Shown one piece after another: positions 47,042 to 58,555 of a stretch of 64,000 bases of DNA. The number at the start of each line of letters is the position of its first letter. Positions within the stretch are counted from its first letter, which is position 1. The notes under the pieces were generated by a model. That model made no database searches, was not told the DNA's origin, and was given only the letters and a program-made list of their open reading frames with translations. Source of the DNA: Bugulina stolonifera (taxonomy: Eukaryota; Bryozoa; Gymnolaemata; Cheilostomatida; Bugulidae); NCBI GenBank assembly GCA_935421135.1, contig OW285197.1:14203223-14267222 (forward strand), given 5' to 3'. Made by a program: the position numbers and the translations under genes.

Positions 47042-47405
47042 TGGTGAGGGCGGTGGTGGTGGCGGCGGCGACGGCGGTGGTGAGGGCGGCGGTGGCGGCG
47101 GCGGCGACGGCGCGGACGGGACGAGGGCGGTGGCGGGGAGGAGGGAGGAGTGGGAGGTGGGGGAGGGGGAGGGGAGGAGGGTGGGAAGGAGGAAGGGAAG
47201 GGGTCGTGGCCGGGTTCGGGGTCAAGTGTGCAAATGTTTTTCGACCAATCAGAAGGGGGGATTTTGGGGTGACCTTGGCAAGGTCGTGTGCAAAATTTTT
47301 GTGCTCTTCTGTGATTGGTTGAAATCGGAAATACCGGCTTGTGATTGGTTGAAAACAGGGGTCAATGAGTGCGTGTCTGTCTAGAAGTGCACTGACTATA
47401 CTACT
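46690..47405 (-). repeat. Right terminal inverted repeat (716 bp)
   Basis: Reverse complement of 36537-37259 with two small indels (6 bases and 1 base). It contains the same CCAAT boxes and the GC-rich tract, here G-rich on the + strand (about 46850-47235). Confidence 0.97.
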
Positions 47406-47411
47406 AATATG
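47406..47411. repeat. Right 6-bp target-site duplication (AATATG)
   Basis: Direct copy of 36531-36536. Confidence 0.97.
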
Positions 47412-47600
47412 AGATACGACAAGAGTTTTCAGCAAGTTGATGTGAAGAATATGAACTGTAAACAGCTTGTATACATGACATAGCTCGTATAAAATCTACA
47501 TGTAGAGGTAGCAGTAGTTGACTGATAATAATCATACCAAGAGAAGAATGCCAGAAGAGATCAGTTGTACTAAGAGCAGCACCAGCAATTATGTAGACTA

Positions 47601-47783
47601 TCACAGTTCATCTTTAGCATGGGGAGAGAATCCCCAGAAACTTGTATATAAACCCTTCACTCTGCGCTCTCTTGCTGCGAAGGCAGAGAATGTGGATATA
47701 CAGTTACCAATGTAGTGATCTGATTGGGCTAGAATAGCTAGGTCAACATGTGGATCATCTTCTGATAGCCAATGATATGACAC
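47601..47783 (-). CDS. POFUT1: POFUT1 exon 8
   Basis: Encodes [20 protein letters not shown] and the conserved [10 protein letters not shown] region involved in nucleotide-sugar binding, and ends SPHAKDEL then TGA. Confidence 0.96.
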   Translation of the reverse strand: MSYHWLSEDDPHVDLAILAQSDHYIGNCISTFSAFAARERRVKGLYTSFWGFSPHAKDEL

Positions 47784-50700
47784 CTGGAAGAGGAGAAGTT
47801 AATCAAGTTTTTTACATACACCTGATACCCTGTACTAATATACCTGTTGTATAACACAGTAACACCTGTATATACTTGATGTATAACACAGTAACACCTG
47901 TATATACCTGATGTATAACATAGTAAAACCTGTATATACCTGATGTATAACATAGCAACATCTGTATATATCTGATGTATAACATAGTAACACCTGTATA
48001 TATCGGATGTATAACACAGTAACACCTGTATATACCTGATGTATAACACAGTAACACCTGCATATACCTGATGTATAACACAGTAACACCTGTATATACC
48101 TGATGTATAACATAGTAACACCTGTATATACCTGATGTATAACACAGTAACACCTGTATATACCTGATGTATAACATAGTAACGCCTGTATATACCTGAT
48201 GTATAACATAGTAACACCTGTATATACCTGATGTATAACATAGTAACACCTGTATATACCTGATGTATAACACAGTAACACCTGTATATACCTGATGTAT
48301 AACATAGTAACACCTGTATATACCTGATGTATAACACAGTAACACCTGTATATACCTGATGTGTAACACAGTAACACCTGTATATACCTGATGTATAACA
48401 CAGTAACACCTGTATATACCTGATGTATAACATAGTAACACCTGTATATACCTGATGTGTGGTGTTCTACAAGCATTCAAATATAAGTAGAACAATACTT
48501 ACATGTAGACAGCTGTATAATAGCATACAAGTATTGTAGGCATTAGCTAGTAGCTACATGTATACAAGAACTGATACCACATGAATACTGATTGGATATG
48601 TAAACAACCAATCAACAGTTACCTTGCTCAATGCATCACATGTATAACAACCCTCTTCCAAAACTCAAACATGTTTCCAACTTGGAGTTGCATTCCCTTT
48701 AATACCCTGAAAGCCTTACTATTGTACTCAGGCGTTTTCAAAATTAAGACTAGAAACTAGTATACCAATTCCTATTGACTGTTCACCTAATTCTGAGGGC
48801 AAGGAAACCCCTTTCTATTGGCTGTTGACTGTCCACCTAATTTTGAAGGCAAGGAAACCCCTTCCTATTGGCTGTTCACCCAATTCTGAAGGCATGACAA
48901 GTCTACTACACCCATTGCCATCATTAACTTTGCCCAAAGATTGCAACATGTACTGCATACAGTACATTGTATGTTAGCAGCACAAGCTACACATTATATA
49001 CTTACTGACAACTTATCCAAGGCAGCTGTGATGTCAAGGTCATATTTTTGGTGATCTCTGGCCAGATACACACTCTTAGCTTTATACTTCTCTACCAGAC
49101 TAGATAGCTGAGCTACCACAGTGTCTATATTTGGCATACACATCACCTGCAAGCATAATTACCGAGGTGGGACATCACCTGAGCCACCCTTTAATAATCA
49201 CAGTGGTGAGTAAAGAACTGAGTTTATAGTGACTGTCCAGGGTGGACTGACCATGGGACAGTACTCCTATTAGTATATTTATTGCCAACGTGACTCCTAT
49301 TAGTATATTTATTGCCAACGTGACTCCTATTAGTATATTTATTGCCAACGTGACTCCTATTAGTATATTTATTGCCAATCGTTTCACAATGTTGGCTGAT
49401 TGGAGGTGAAGGGTTTTACATGGGGCAGAATACACCAATAAGGAGAGAGCACAACCATGAATATACCAATAAGGAGAGAGCACCAACCTGGGTCAGCCTG
49501 CCATACTCAAACTTCTCTCCTAGACACTGAGCAGAAGCAAATAGATGTGCCTTCCCCCTGCTGTCAATGTGTCTACACACATTGCTCTAGAACAAGATAG
49601 TAATTTATATACTGACTAGATGGTAGGTTCAAAGGCTCTGCAATGCAAAACATTTAAAGTAGACACACACATCCAATATAATAAGTATATGAATAATACA
49701 AACCCAATCAGAACCAATTCTGAGGTGGGCTCCAATGAAAGGTCTGGGCAGGTGCTTGCTTATAATCGACTGAGCATTGTAAGAAATATTGTCAGACCAT
49801 ACAAGGTGCTTGTGTAGCTTAGCATCTTCATAGGACACTGGGAAGTTGGCAGGGGCACCTGTGAAGGCCATCACCGGCCACTTATTGGCTGGATACCTGA
49901 GTGTAAACAGCGAGTCACAGGTTATCTAGTTTAGTACACATGCACCCAGACTATAACTAAATGTGCAGCTAAATGGAATAGACAGCAACATATAACGGAC
50001 CCTACAAACAAACACATGCACAAGTTCAATCTAGTAAGAGTGACTACTAGATATATGTACCTTATAACTTCAATCTAGTGAGAGTGACTGCTAGATATAT
50101 GTACCTTATAACTTTAATCTAATAAGAGTGACTGCTAGATATATTATGTACCTTATAACTTTAATCTAATAAGAGTGACTGCTAGATATATTATGTACCT
50201 TATAACTTTAATCTAATAAGAGTGACTGCTAGATATATGTACCTTATAACTTTAATCTAATAAGAGTGACTGCTAGATATATGTACCTTATAACTGTAAT
50301 CTAGTGAGATTGACTGCTAGATATATGTACCTTATAACTTCAATCTAGTGAGATTGACTGCTAGATATATGTACCTTATAACTTTAATCTAGTGAGAGTG
50401 ACTATTAGATATATGTACCTTATAACTTTAATCTAATAAGAGTGACTGCTAGATATATGTACCTTACAACTTCAATCTAGTGAGAGTGACTATTAGATAT
50501 ATGTACCTTACAACTTCAATCTAGTGAGAGTGACTACTAGATATATGTACCTTATAACTTTAATCTAGTGAGAGTGACTATTAGATATATGTACCTTATA
50601 ACTGTAATCTAGTGAGAGTGACTATTAGATATATGTACCTTACAACTTCAATCTAGTGAGAGTGACTACTAGATATATGTACCTTATAACTTTAATCTAG

Positions 50701-53700
50701 TGAGAGTGACTGCTAGATATATGTACCTTATAACTGTAATCTAGTGAGAGTGACTATTAGATATATGTACCTTACAACTTCAATCTAGTGAGAGTGACTA
50801 CTAGATATATGTACCTTATAACTGTAATCTAGTGAGAGTGACTACTAGATATATGTACCTTATAACTTTAATCTAATAAGAGTGACTGCTAGATATATGT
50901 ACCTTACAACTTCAATCTAGTGAGAGTGACTATTAGATATATGTACCTTACAACTTCAATCTAGTGAGAGTGACTACTAGATATATGTACCTTATAACTT
51001 TAATCTAGTGAGAGTGACTATTAGATATATGTACCTTACAACTTCAATCTAGTGAGAGTGACTACTAGATATATGTACCTTATAACTTTAATCTAGTGAG
51101 AGTGACTGCTAGATATATGTACCTTATAACTGTAATCTAGTGAGAGTGACTATTAGATATATGTACCTTACAACTTCAATCTAGTGAGAGTGACTACTAG
51201 ATATATGTACCTTATAACTGTAATCTAGTGAGAGTGACTATTAGATATATGTACCTTACAACTTCAATCTAGTGAGAGTGACTACTAGATATATGTACCT
51301 TATAACTGTAATCTAGTGAGAGTGACTGCTAGATATATGTACCTTATAACTTTAATCTAGTGAGAGTGACTGCTAGATATATGTACCTTACAACTTTAAT
51401 CTAGTGAGAGTGACTACTAGATATATGTACCTTATAACTTTAATCTAGTGAGAGTGACTACTAGATATATGTACCTTACAACTTTAATCTAGTGAGAGTG
51501 ACTACTAGATATATGTACCTTATAACTTTAATCTAGTGAGAGTGACTATTAGATATATGTACCTTATAACTTCAATCTAGTGAGAGTGACTATTAGATAT
51601 ATGTACCTTACAACTTCAATCTAGTGAGAGTGACTATTAGATATATGTACCTTATAACTTTAATCTAGTGAGAGTGACTATTAGATATATGTACCTTACA
51701 ACTTCAATCTAGTGAGAGTGACTATTAGATATATGTACCTTACAACTTCAATCTAGTGAGAGTGACTACTAGATATATGTACCTTATAACTTTAATCTAG
51801 TGAGAGTGACTACTAGATATATGTACCTTATAACTTTAATCTAGTGAGAGTGACTACTAGATATATGTACCTTATAACTGTAATCTAATAAGAGTGACTA
51901 CTAGATATATGTACCTTATAACTTCAATCTAGTGAGATTGACTGCTAGATATATGTACCTTATAACTTTAATCTAGTGAGAGTGACTATTAGATATATGT
52001 ACCTTATAACTGTAATCTAGTGAGAGTGACTACTAGATATATGTACCTTACAACTTCAATCTAGTGAGAGTGACTACTAGATATATGTACCTTATAACTG
52101 TAATCTAATAAGAGTGACTACTAGATATATGTACCTTATAACTTTAATCTAGTGAGAGTGACTACTAGATATATGTACCTTATAACTTTAATCTAGTGAG
52201 AGTGACTACTAGATATATGTACCTTACAACTTTAATCTAGTGAGAGTGACTACTAGATATATGTACCTTATAACTTTAATCTAGTGAGAGTGACTATTAG
52301 ATATATGTACCTTATAACTTCAATCTAGTGAGAGTGACTATTAGATATATGTACCTTACAACTTCAATCTAGTGAGAGTGACTATTAGATATATGTACCT
52401 TATAACTTTAATCTAGTGAGAGTGACTATTAGATATATGTACCTTACAACTTCAATCTAGTGAGAGTGACTATTAGATATATGTACCTTATAACTGTAAT
52501 CTAATAAGAGTGACTATTAGATATATGTACCTTACAACTTCAATCTAGTGAGAGTGACTACTAGATATATGTACCTTATAACTTTAATCTAGTGAGAGTG
52601 ACTACTAGATATATGTACCTTATAACTTTAATCTAGTGAGAGTGACTACTAGATATATGTACCTTATAACTGTAATCTAATAAGAGTGACTACTAGATAT
52701 ATGTACCTTATAACTTCAATCTAGTGAGAGTGACTGCTAGATATATGTACCTTATAACTGTAATCTAGTGAGAGTGACTATTAGATATATGTACCTTATA
52801 ACTTCAATCTAGTGAGAGTGACTACTAGATATATGTACCTTATAACTGTAATCTAATAAGAGTGACTACTAGATATATGTACCTTACAACTTCAATCTAG
52901 TGAGAGTGACTACTAGATATATGTACCTTATAACTTTAATCTAATAAGAGTGACTACTAGATATATGTACCTTATAACTTCAATCTAGTGAGAGTGACTA
53001 CTAGATATATGTACCTTACAACTTCAATCTAGTGAGAGTGACTATTAGATATATGTACCTTACAACTTCAATCTAGTGAGAGTGACTACTAGATATATGT
53101 ACCTTATAACTGTAATCTAATAAGAGTGACTACTAGATATATGTACCTTATAACTTCAATCTAGTGAGATTGACTGCTAGATATATGTACCTTATAACTT
53201 TAATCTAGTTAGAGTGACTATTAGATATATGTACCTTATAACTGTAATCTAGTGAGAGTGACTACTAGATATATGTACCTTATAACTTTAATCTAGTGAG
53301 AGTGACTGCTAGACATAGACATCTCAGTTAGAATAAACAACATTAGAAACATTGGTGTATCTGAGTATAAAGTTGAGGAGGATGAGAAGTATACCTCGAT
53401 CTCCACGTCTCCCAGTCGGTAGGATAGTAGGAGAGTGGTTTGTAGAATTCACTGTAGTCAAAGTCCACCCCGAAGGCTTCCCAGAATGGACCAAATGGGT
53501 TACCATCTTTAGCATTGCATGAGTCGGGTTCACTAGCCTCAAACATTGACCTTGGACCATGGCAGAATACTACAACAATAGTATACATTATATTAGTAGT
53601 GCAGGTAACACAATATCCATCATATTAGTAGTGTAGGTAACCTAGTTTGGACAGACAATGAGCATAACCCAGCTGCTGTGTTGTGCCGTTGGTGTATATA

Positions 53701-55730
53701 AATAATACGCTGTCATAACATAAATTATTTAACTGATGTGAGACTGTATTACATGCTATACGATGCAATGAACAGGAGTTAAGATACATACATGTTGAAG
53801 TTGTCCTCTCACAATATTAGCTAGGACAAGAGCAGATAACTCTCAAAGACAAGCTAACATATGTACAAACTACAATGCAGTAGTGAGTACATGCGGTGTA
53901 TAGTAGCATACACGACTGGTAGCGTACACGACTAGTAGCGTACACGACTAGTAGCGTACACGACTAGTAGCGTACACGACTAGTAGCGTACACGACTAGT
54001 AGCGTACACGACTGGTAGCGTGTACTACTGGTAGTGTACAACTGACCTGTGCGATTACCAGCAGGCCAAACATATTCAGATATCTTATCCATAAACTGTT
54101 GCATTAACACCACTCTATGGAACTCAAGCAAAGGCTTCACCTTGAAGTACGTGTCAAATGGGATCTGTACCTGTGGACAGTGGTAGTATGGTAACAACTA
54201 TGGTACAGTGGGGACAGTGGTAGTATAACTACCGTATGGTAACAGCTATGGTACAGTGTGGATAGTGGTAGTATAACTACTGTATGGTAACAGCTATGGT
54301 ACAGTGTGGAAAGTGGTAGTATAACTACTGTATGGTAACAGCTATGGTACAGTGTGGATAATGGTAGTATAACTACTGTGTGGTAACAGTGTGGACAGTG
54401 GTAGTATAACTACTGTGTAGGAACAGTGTGGACAGTGGTAGTATAACTACTGTATGGTAACAGTGTGGATAGTGGTAGTATAACTACTGTATGGTAACAG
54501 TGTGGACAGTGGTAGTATAACTACTGTATGGTAACAGCTATGGTACAGTGTGGATAGTGGTAGTATAACTACTGTATGGTAACAGCTATGGTACAGTGTG
54601 GAAAGTGGTAGTATAACTACTGTATGGTAACAGCAATGGTACAGTGTGGATAATGGTAGTATAACTACTGTGTGGTAACAGTGTGGACAGTGGTAGTATA
54701 ACTACTGTGTGGGAACAGTGTGGACAGTGGTAGTATAACTACTGTATGGTAACACTGTGGATAGTGGTAGTATAACTACTGTATGGTAACAGTGTGGACA
54801 GTGGTAGTATAACTACTGTATGGTAACAGTGTGGACAGTGGTAGTATAACTACTGTATGGTAACAGTGCTATGGTACTATTACTAACCCCAATAGTTGGG
54901 CTATTTCAATACTATAAGTTGGGTACAAGGTTACGCGACTTCCTCAATAGACTGTAGGCTACATGATAGGAGTATTGACTGTACTTGGTAGTGGTATTAA
55001 CAGTACTTGGTAGGGGTATTGACTGTACTTGGTAGGGGTATTGACTGTACTTGGTAGGGGTATTGACTGTACTTCGTAGGGGTATTGACTGTGCTTGGTA
55101 GGGGTATTGACTGTAGTTGGTAGAGGTGTTGACCGTACTTGGTCGGGGTATTGACTGTACTTGGTAGGGGTATTGACTGAACATGGTAGGGGTATTGACT
55201 GTACATGGTAGGGGTATTGACTGTACATAGTAGGGGTATTGACTGTACATAATGAGGGTGATAGTGCACTTACCGAGGTAGCAATACCTGCTCGGTGATA
55301 CTCCACCCAATGAGGCAGTACTAGCGTTCTATTGAGTGCTTTAGCAAATCTAAGTGACCCTAGAAATTGGTCCGCTTGATTACCAAACCTGCCTACAACA
55401 GATAACCATGTTCACTACATATCTACTCTCATTGGTTATGTTCACCATATATCTGCTCTCATTGGTTACATTCACTATGCATCTACTCGTATTGGTTATG
55501 TTCACTATATATCTACTCTCATTGGTTATGTTCACCATATATCTACTCTCATTGGTTATGTTCATGTTGCCTACTCATAGTTAGTTTATCTCAAAAAAGA
55601 AGATTCTAATAACGAGACAGTTTAACTTACCCATGCAAGGACAAAACAATATGTAACCATTTTGGTCGAGTTGAACTCCCTGAATTGAAGGTGCAAACAG
55701 AGCAAGTAACAACACAACCACGAGATGCAT
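47601..55730 (-). CDS. POFUT1: GDP-fucose protein O-fucosyltransferase 1 (8 exons)
   Basis: The exons, in transcript order, are 55730-55631, 55392-55274, 54170-54047, 53569-53395, 49896-49704, 49586-49488, 49146-49006 and 47783-47601. They total 1,134 nt and encode 377 aa, close to the 388 aa of human POFUT1. The enzyme moves fucose from GDP-fucose to Ser/Thr in EGF-like repeats, including those of Notch, in the ER. Visible hallmarks are a signal peptide ([18 protein letters not shown]), [20 protein letters not shown], the GDP-fucose motif HLRIGSDW at 230-237 with the expected Arg, the C-terminal [15 protein letters not shown], and an ER-retrieval tail KDEL. All junctions are GT-AG with consistent phases. 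Introns 2, 3, 4, 6 and 7 and part of intron 1 are filled with minisatellites. A Polinton lies 195 bases past the stop codon, so the normal 3' UTR may be shortened or may read into it. Confidence 0.97.
47835..48460. repeat. 32-bp minisatellite, about 20 copies (POFUT1 intron 7)
   Basis: Unit GATGTATAACACAGTAACAC plus CTGTATATACCT. Because 32 is not a multiple of three, all three reverse frames read the same 32-residue repeat; these are not genes. Confidence 0.97.
48700..48900. repeat. About 55-62-bp imperfect repeat, three copies
   Basis: Three copies of CTATTGGCTGTTCACCTAAT followed by TCTGAAGGCAAGGAAACCCC with spacing differences, in POFUT1 intron 7. Confidence 0.85.
49006..49146 (-). CDS. 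POFUT1: POFUT1 exon 7
   Basis: Phase 0 at both ends; encodes [20 protein letters not shown] and [12 protein letters not shown], part of the C-terminal Rossmann-like domain. Confidence 0.95.
49258..49378. repeat. 30-bp tandem repeat, four copies (POFUT1 intron 6)
   Basis: ACTCCTATTAGTATATTTAT plus TGCCAACGTG, four nearly perfect copies. Confidence 0.96.
49488..49586 (-). CDS. POFUT1: POFUT1 exon 6
   Basis: 33 codons, phase 0; [20 protein letters not shown] and [13 protein letters not shown]. Confidence 0.92.
49704..49896 (-). CDS. POFUT1: POFUT1 exon 5 with GDP-fucose binding motif
   Basis: Encodes [25 protein letters not shown] and the signature [13 protein letters not shown] at the exon end. 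Confidence 0.97.
50024..53312. repeat. 44-bp minisatellite, about 74 copies (POFUT1 intron 4)
   Basis: A 3.3 kb array of TAGATATATGTACCTTATAA plus CTTTAATCTAGTGAGAGTGACTAC-type units (44 bases; a few units are longer by 3). Inverted arms ATCTAGT and ACTAGAT flank a 10-base spacer in many copies. Copy variants (TTATAACTTT, TTACAACTTC, TTATAACTGT) recur in ordered blocks, which indicates block duplications. Confidence 0.97.
53395..53569 (-). CDS. POFUT1: POFUT1 exon 4
   Basis: Encodes [20 protein letters not shown] and [17 protein letters not shown], typical of the POFUT1 middle region; it ends in phase 2. Confidence 0.96.
53902..54033. repeat. 16-bp minisatellite, about eight copies
   Basis: AGTAGCGTACACGACT repeated; it lies in POFUT1 intron 3, next to the donor of exon 3. 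Confidence 0.95.
54047..54170 (-). CDS. POFUT1: POFUT1 exon 3
   Basis: Encodes [40 protein letters not shown] and T; it ends in phase 1. Confidence 0.95.
54181..54866. repeat. 37-bp/55-bp compound minisatellite (POFUT1 intron 2)
   Basis: Core GTGGTAGTATAACTACTGTA plus TGGTAACAGTGTGGACA, with an optional GCTATGGTACA insert that makes longer units. A block of several units is repeated (54224-54500 resembles 54530-54800). Confidence 0.94.
54967..55258. repeat. 22-bp minisatellite, about 13 copies (POFUT1 intron 2)
   Basis: GGGTATTGACTGTACTTGGT plus AG. It adjoins exon 2. Confidence 0.96.
55274..55392 (-). CDS. POFUT1: POFUT1 exon 2
   Basis: Encodes [39 protein letters not shown], the most conserved N-terminal block of POFUT1. 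Confidence 0.97.
55397..55568. repeat. 30-bp minisatellite, about six copies (POFUT1 intron 1)
   Basis: ATTGGTTATGTTCACTATAT plus ATCTACTCTC. It starts 4 bases from the exon 2 boundary, so it includes the acceptor neighbourhood. Confidence 0.95.
55631..55730 (-). CDS. POFUT1: POFUT1 exon 1 with signal peptide
   Basis: The start at 55730 gives [18 protein letters not shown], a clean signal peptide. An upstream in-frame ATG at 55787 would put 19 polar residues before it and is less likely. It ends with YILFCPCM in phase 1. Confidence 0.93.
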
Positions 55731-56454
55731 CCCTTCCGCTGTAGCTGGTCTACAGTCAAATGTGAGAGTAAGATATATGTAGCCCACCTCACTCTGAGGA
55801 TCACTACTAACAGAGAGGATTACTACTTACAACTTGATCTCTGAATTCAACATGGAATATTTGGTCACCTGACATCTTTACCAACTGCTATCATTGCAAA
55901 CAGGACTGGCTAGCTGAATGACTAGCAAATCCTACTCAACTAAAGTCCCTTATGGTTTCACTAATATGTAGCCATTAACCCTTTCCGTATAGGCTAATTG
56001 ATGCGCAATGTAGTCTCTGACTGCTCACAGACAAACTCCTTGCTAAAAATACATTATACATGTAGGCCTATAGGCTAATGCAATCTGCCATCTAGTTTCA
56101 TAATGACATGCACCTAGTAATGTGTATAACAAGCTGCTTCCCAATGGTAATTGTGAGGAATTATTACCTAGCCCAACAACAATGCAAGGCAACCTCATAG
56201 TAGATAGCTAACGGCACTACATTCAGAAGTTATCTTTAGTGACAATACAAGGAAATACACCTTAGATTACAGAGAGAAAAGAATTTTTTAGCGTTTTCAG
56301 AGTTTTTCTTTTGTCAAAATCATTAGGCCTACATATGTGTGCAGCAAGAAAAACTGAGGAGCAGTGCTCATAATTAGCTTTTAAGTCAAACACCAAAAAT
56401 TATCTGCTAGGAAAGTGCATCTGATTTTAAATGGTAGTGATTTGTAATGTAAAT
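55731..56454. other. POFUT1 upstream region
   Basis: AT-rich sequence with no recognisable gene; it should include the POFUT1 promoter. No clear TATA box was assigned. Confidence 0.4.
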
Positions 56455-56612
56455 GTCCGGGTGGTGTAGTTAGTAGCATAAATGCTCATCAATCGAGAAG
56501 TTGCGAGTTCAAACCTTGTGTCGTTTCTGGTAAAAGGTCTTCAGCAAGTTATTCACCCTAAAACTGCTGCACTTGCTTGGATCAGGGCATATAAATAATA
56601 CAGGAATTGCAG
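56455..56612 (+). mobile_element. tRNA-derived SINE
   Basis: It begins with GTCCGGGTGGTGTAGTTAGT (A-box-like). About 35 bases on is GCGAGTTCAAACC (B-box-like), the internal pol III promoter of a tRNA head. An unrelated body ending GGGCATATAAATAATACAGG follows. The tRNA part cannot fold into a full mature tRNA, so I call it a SINE and not a gene. The ends are approximate. Confidence 0.65.
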
Positions 56613-58547
56613 TGTAGTGTTTCCATCAAACATCAAAGGCCCACCTCTGCCCTGTATCAAAAAGAACAGCTGGATTCTGCTGATTCATGTGCCCACATTA
56701 GCCGAGTCAGTCAATGCATTAGGTCTGGAAATACATGACCAACTGCTGAATATGCCAATATGGAATAGCGGTAAGTTGCAGATCACTATAACATTTGGTA
56801 ATTATGAATATTCTCACTATGTGCAACGAGTAAAACAACATTTTTATCAAGTATTCAGTTAGTCATATTGTTAATTAAATTAAATATACTTGGGTAGATT
56901 AAATATTTTTGGTAGGCATGGGTAGCCCCTCCGGTGGCATGAGTAATCCATCCAACCCAATCCTCTCTTTATGGAGCAGCAAAAACTTGGAAAGTATGCT
57001 CATCCAGTAAAACTAACATTATCTATGTGCTGCACGGAGCCCTTTCAACACAGGTTAACGAATGTCCCTACAAAACTAACACTGGTATTTTACAGCCAAT
57101 GGGATGCATAATACTAAAAGTAACAATGAATAGTTAAAAATTATATTACTAAATATGTGAAAAAAATATAAAAATCTCTAATCATGTCATATTAAATATG
57201 ATATTATCATTATGATTATGAATTACAGTGTATTGTTATCATTATTTATGATTATATCCATTCGCATCAAAAAATTAAATGAGACAGAAATGTCATGAGT
57301 CTGAAATGATAATAAAATATTTACATTATATAAGCTGTGGCAGCAGGGACACTATCTATACACTATATTATATTGACTCGTTACTCTGTACTCTATACAT
57401 CTATTTAATAGTTACTCTAAACACGATATATTCTATAGCATACACATTTGCACTATTTTAATTATTTTGTCCTGTTTTGTTAATGGTTTATTAAATATAA
57501 CTTATTATAACGTTTTCCCATGCTCACTTTACGTCAAGCCTAGATATTTATTATAACTTATCATCTTTTCCATGCTCACACCAGGAGATAGACTTGCATA
57601 TTAATAATTGTGACCACTTTACTTTACGTCAAGCCTAGACATGACACCACATTTAACTAGTTATTCATATTGGTTTTTTTATTACACCAAGCACCACCTT
57701 GATCCATAATCCCTTTTGTGGTGTGAACTTCATAATTTATGTCACCTTTAGCGGAACAAACTTAAATATGTATTTATGCTGTTTTGTCGGTTTTTGGGCA
57801 CCAAATGGTCCAATCACAACACCAAGCTACTTTTAGCAGCTATAGACAGTATACATGTATAAAACTGAGCAAAAAACTTTGTTCCTTACCATTCGTTCAC
57901 TGAGGAACAAATACAACTACCATTTGTATACGTATCTCTTGGACCAAGGTCTACTTTGTCAAAAGGCAAGTTATTATATTTTAACATGTTAATTTTGTAC
58001 TTATATTTTTTCTTAGTTATTATATTTTAACATGTTAATTTTGTACTTAAAACAGCATAGTTATGGTTCTTTTAAATTACTCTCAACCTCCTGTAAAATT
58101 TATTAGTTAGCTGCTCATAAATTATACTTGTTGAAATAAGTGATCCTAGATTAAAAGTATGAGTTGCAAATAGTAATATTCTAAAACCAAAATGAGTTAC
58201 TTAAACTTCCAGATTTAGCAACTAAATTATGTAATGTCTATTCCTATAATTATGCACAGGGTTCCATTAACTTTAATTCTAGTACCTAGCTTCATTCTGC
58301 ATGCTTTAAGTTGTTGCTCACAATATGCAAGTGAACTCGATTGTTGGTTTCATAGTCTTTTGAACCAAGGAGTAAGAGAGAAGGAGGCTCGTCCATGAAA
58401 ACCTGTATATGTGTTACAATGGGCTTCCGGTGTTCAATGTGCGCCTCGGGTACTTGGTAAAGTCAGAAGAATGATGAATGTTTTTAAAAAAGTAAAATTC
58501 ACACACCAGCTGAAATTAAAATATAAACAATGTCAACAATTGGTTAC
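56613..58547. other. AT-rich sequence, no gene seen
   Basis: Short direct repeats are visible: TTTACGTCAAGCCTAGA at 57530 and 57622, and a roughly 43-base repeat beginning TTATTATATTTTAACATGTT at 57969 and 58017. The short open frames here have no recognisable content. Confidence 0.45.
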
Positions 58548-58555
58548 ACTCTAAT
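58548..58555. repeat. 8-bp target duplication (ACTCTAAT), left
   Basis: Identical to 59104-59111 on the other side of the MITE. Confidence 0.93.

Larger units (their letters stand above)
36537..47405 (+). mobile_element. Maverick/Polinton element lacking DNA polymerase B (10,869 bp)
   Basis: The boundaries are exact: 5'-AGTAGTATAG at the left, its complement CTATACTACT at the right, and AATATG duplicated on both sides. Terminal inverted repeats are about 720 bp. The interior encodes the Polinton hallmark set: packaging ATPase, DDE integrase with chromodomain, penton-like minor capsid protein, major capsid protein, adenain-type protease and small basic virion-like proteins. The genes are closely packed on + except one small reverse gene. 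Typical Polintons are 15-20 kb and encode a protein-primed polymerase B; none is visible here in any frame. The terminal repeats differ only by two small indels that I can see, so the insertion is probably young. The only damaged gene noticed is that of the major capsid protein. Confidence 0.97.

Noticed and set aside
47738..48495. Three reverse frames of 213-231 aa
   Set aside because: They are the same 32-residue repeat in all frames, lying in a POFUT1 intron.
54912..55310. Reverse frames with [20 protein letters not shown] repeats
   Set aside because: These are a 22-bp minisatellite in POFUT1 intron 2; only the exon 2 part at the edge is coding.
56455..56530. tRNA gene
   Set aside because: A- and B-box-like motifs exist, but no full cloverleaf with acceptor stem is apparent and an unrelated SINE-type body follows.
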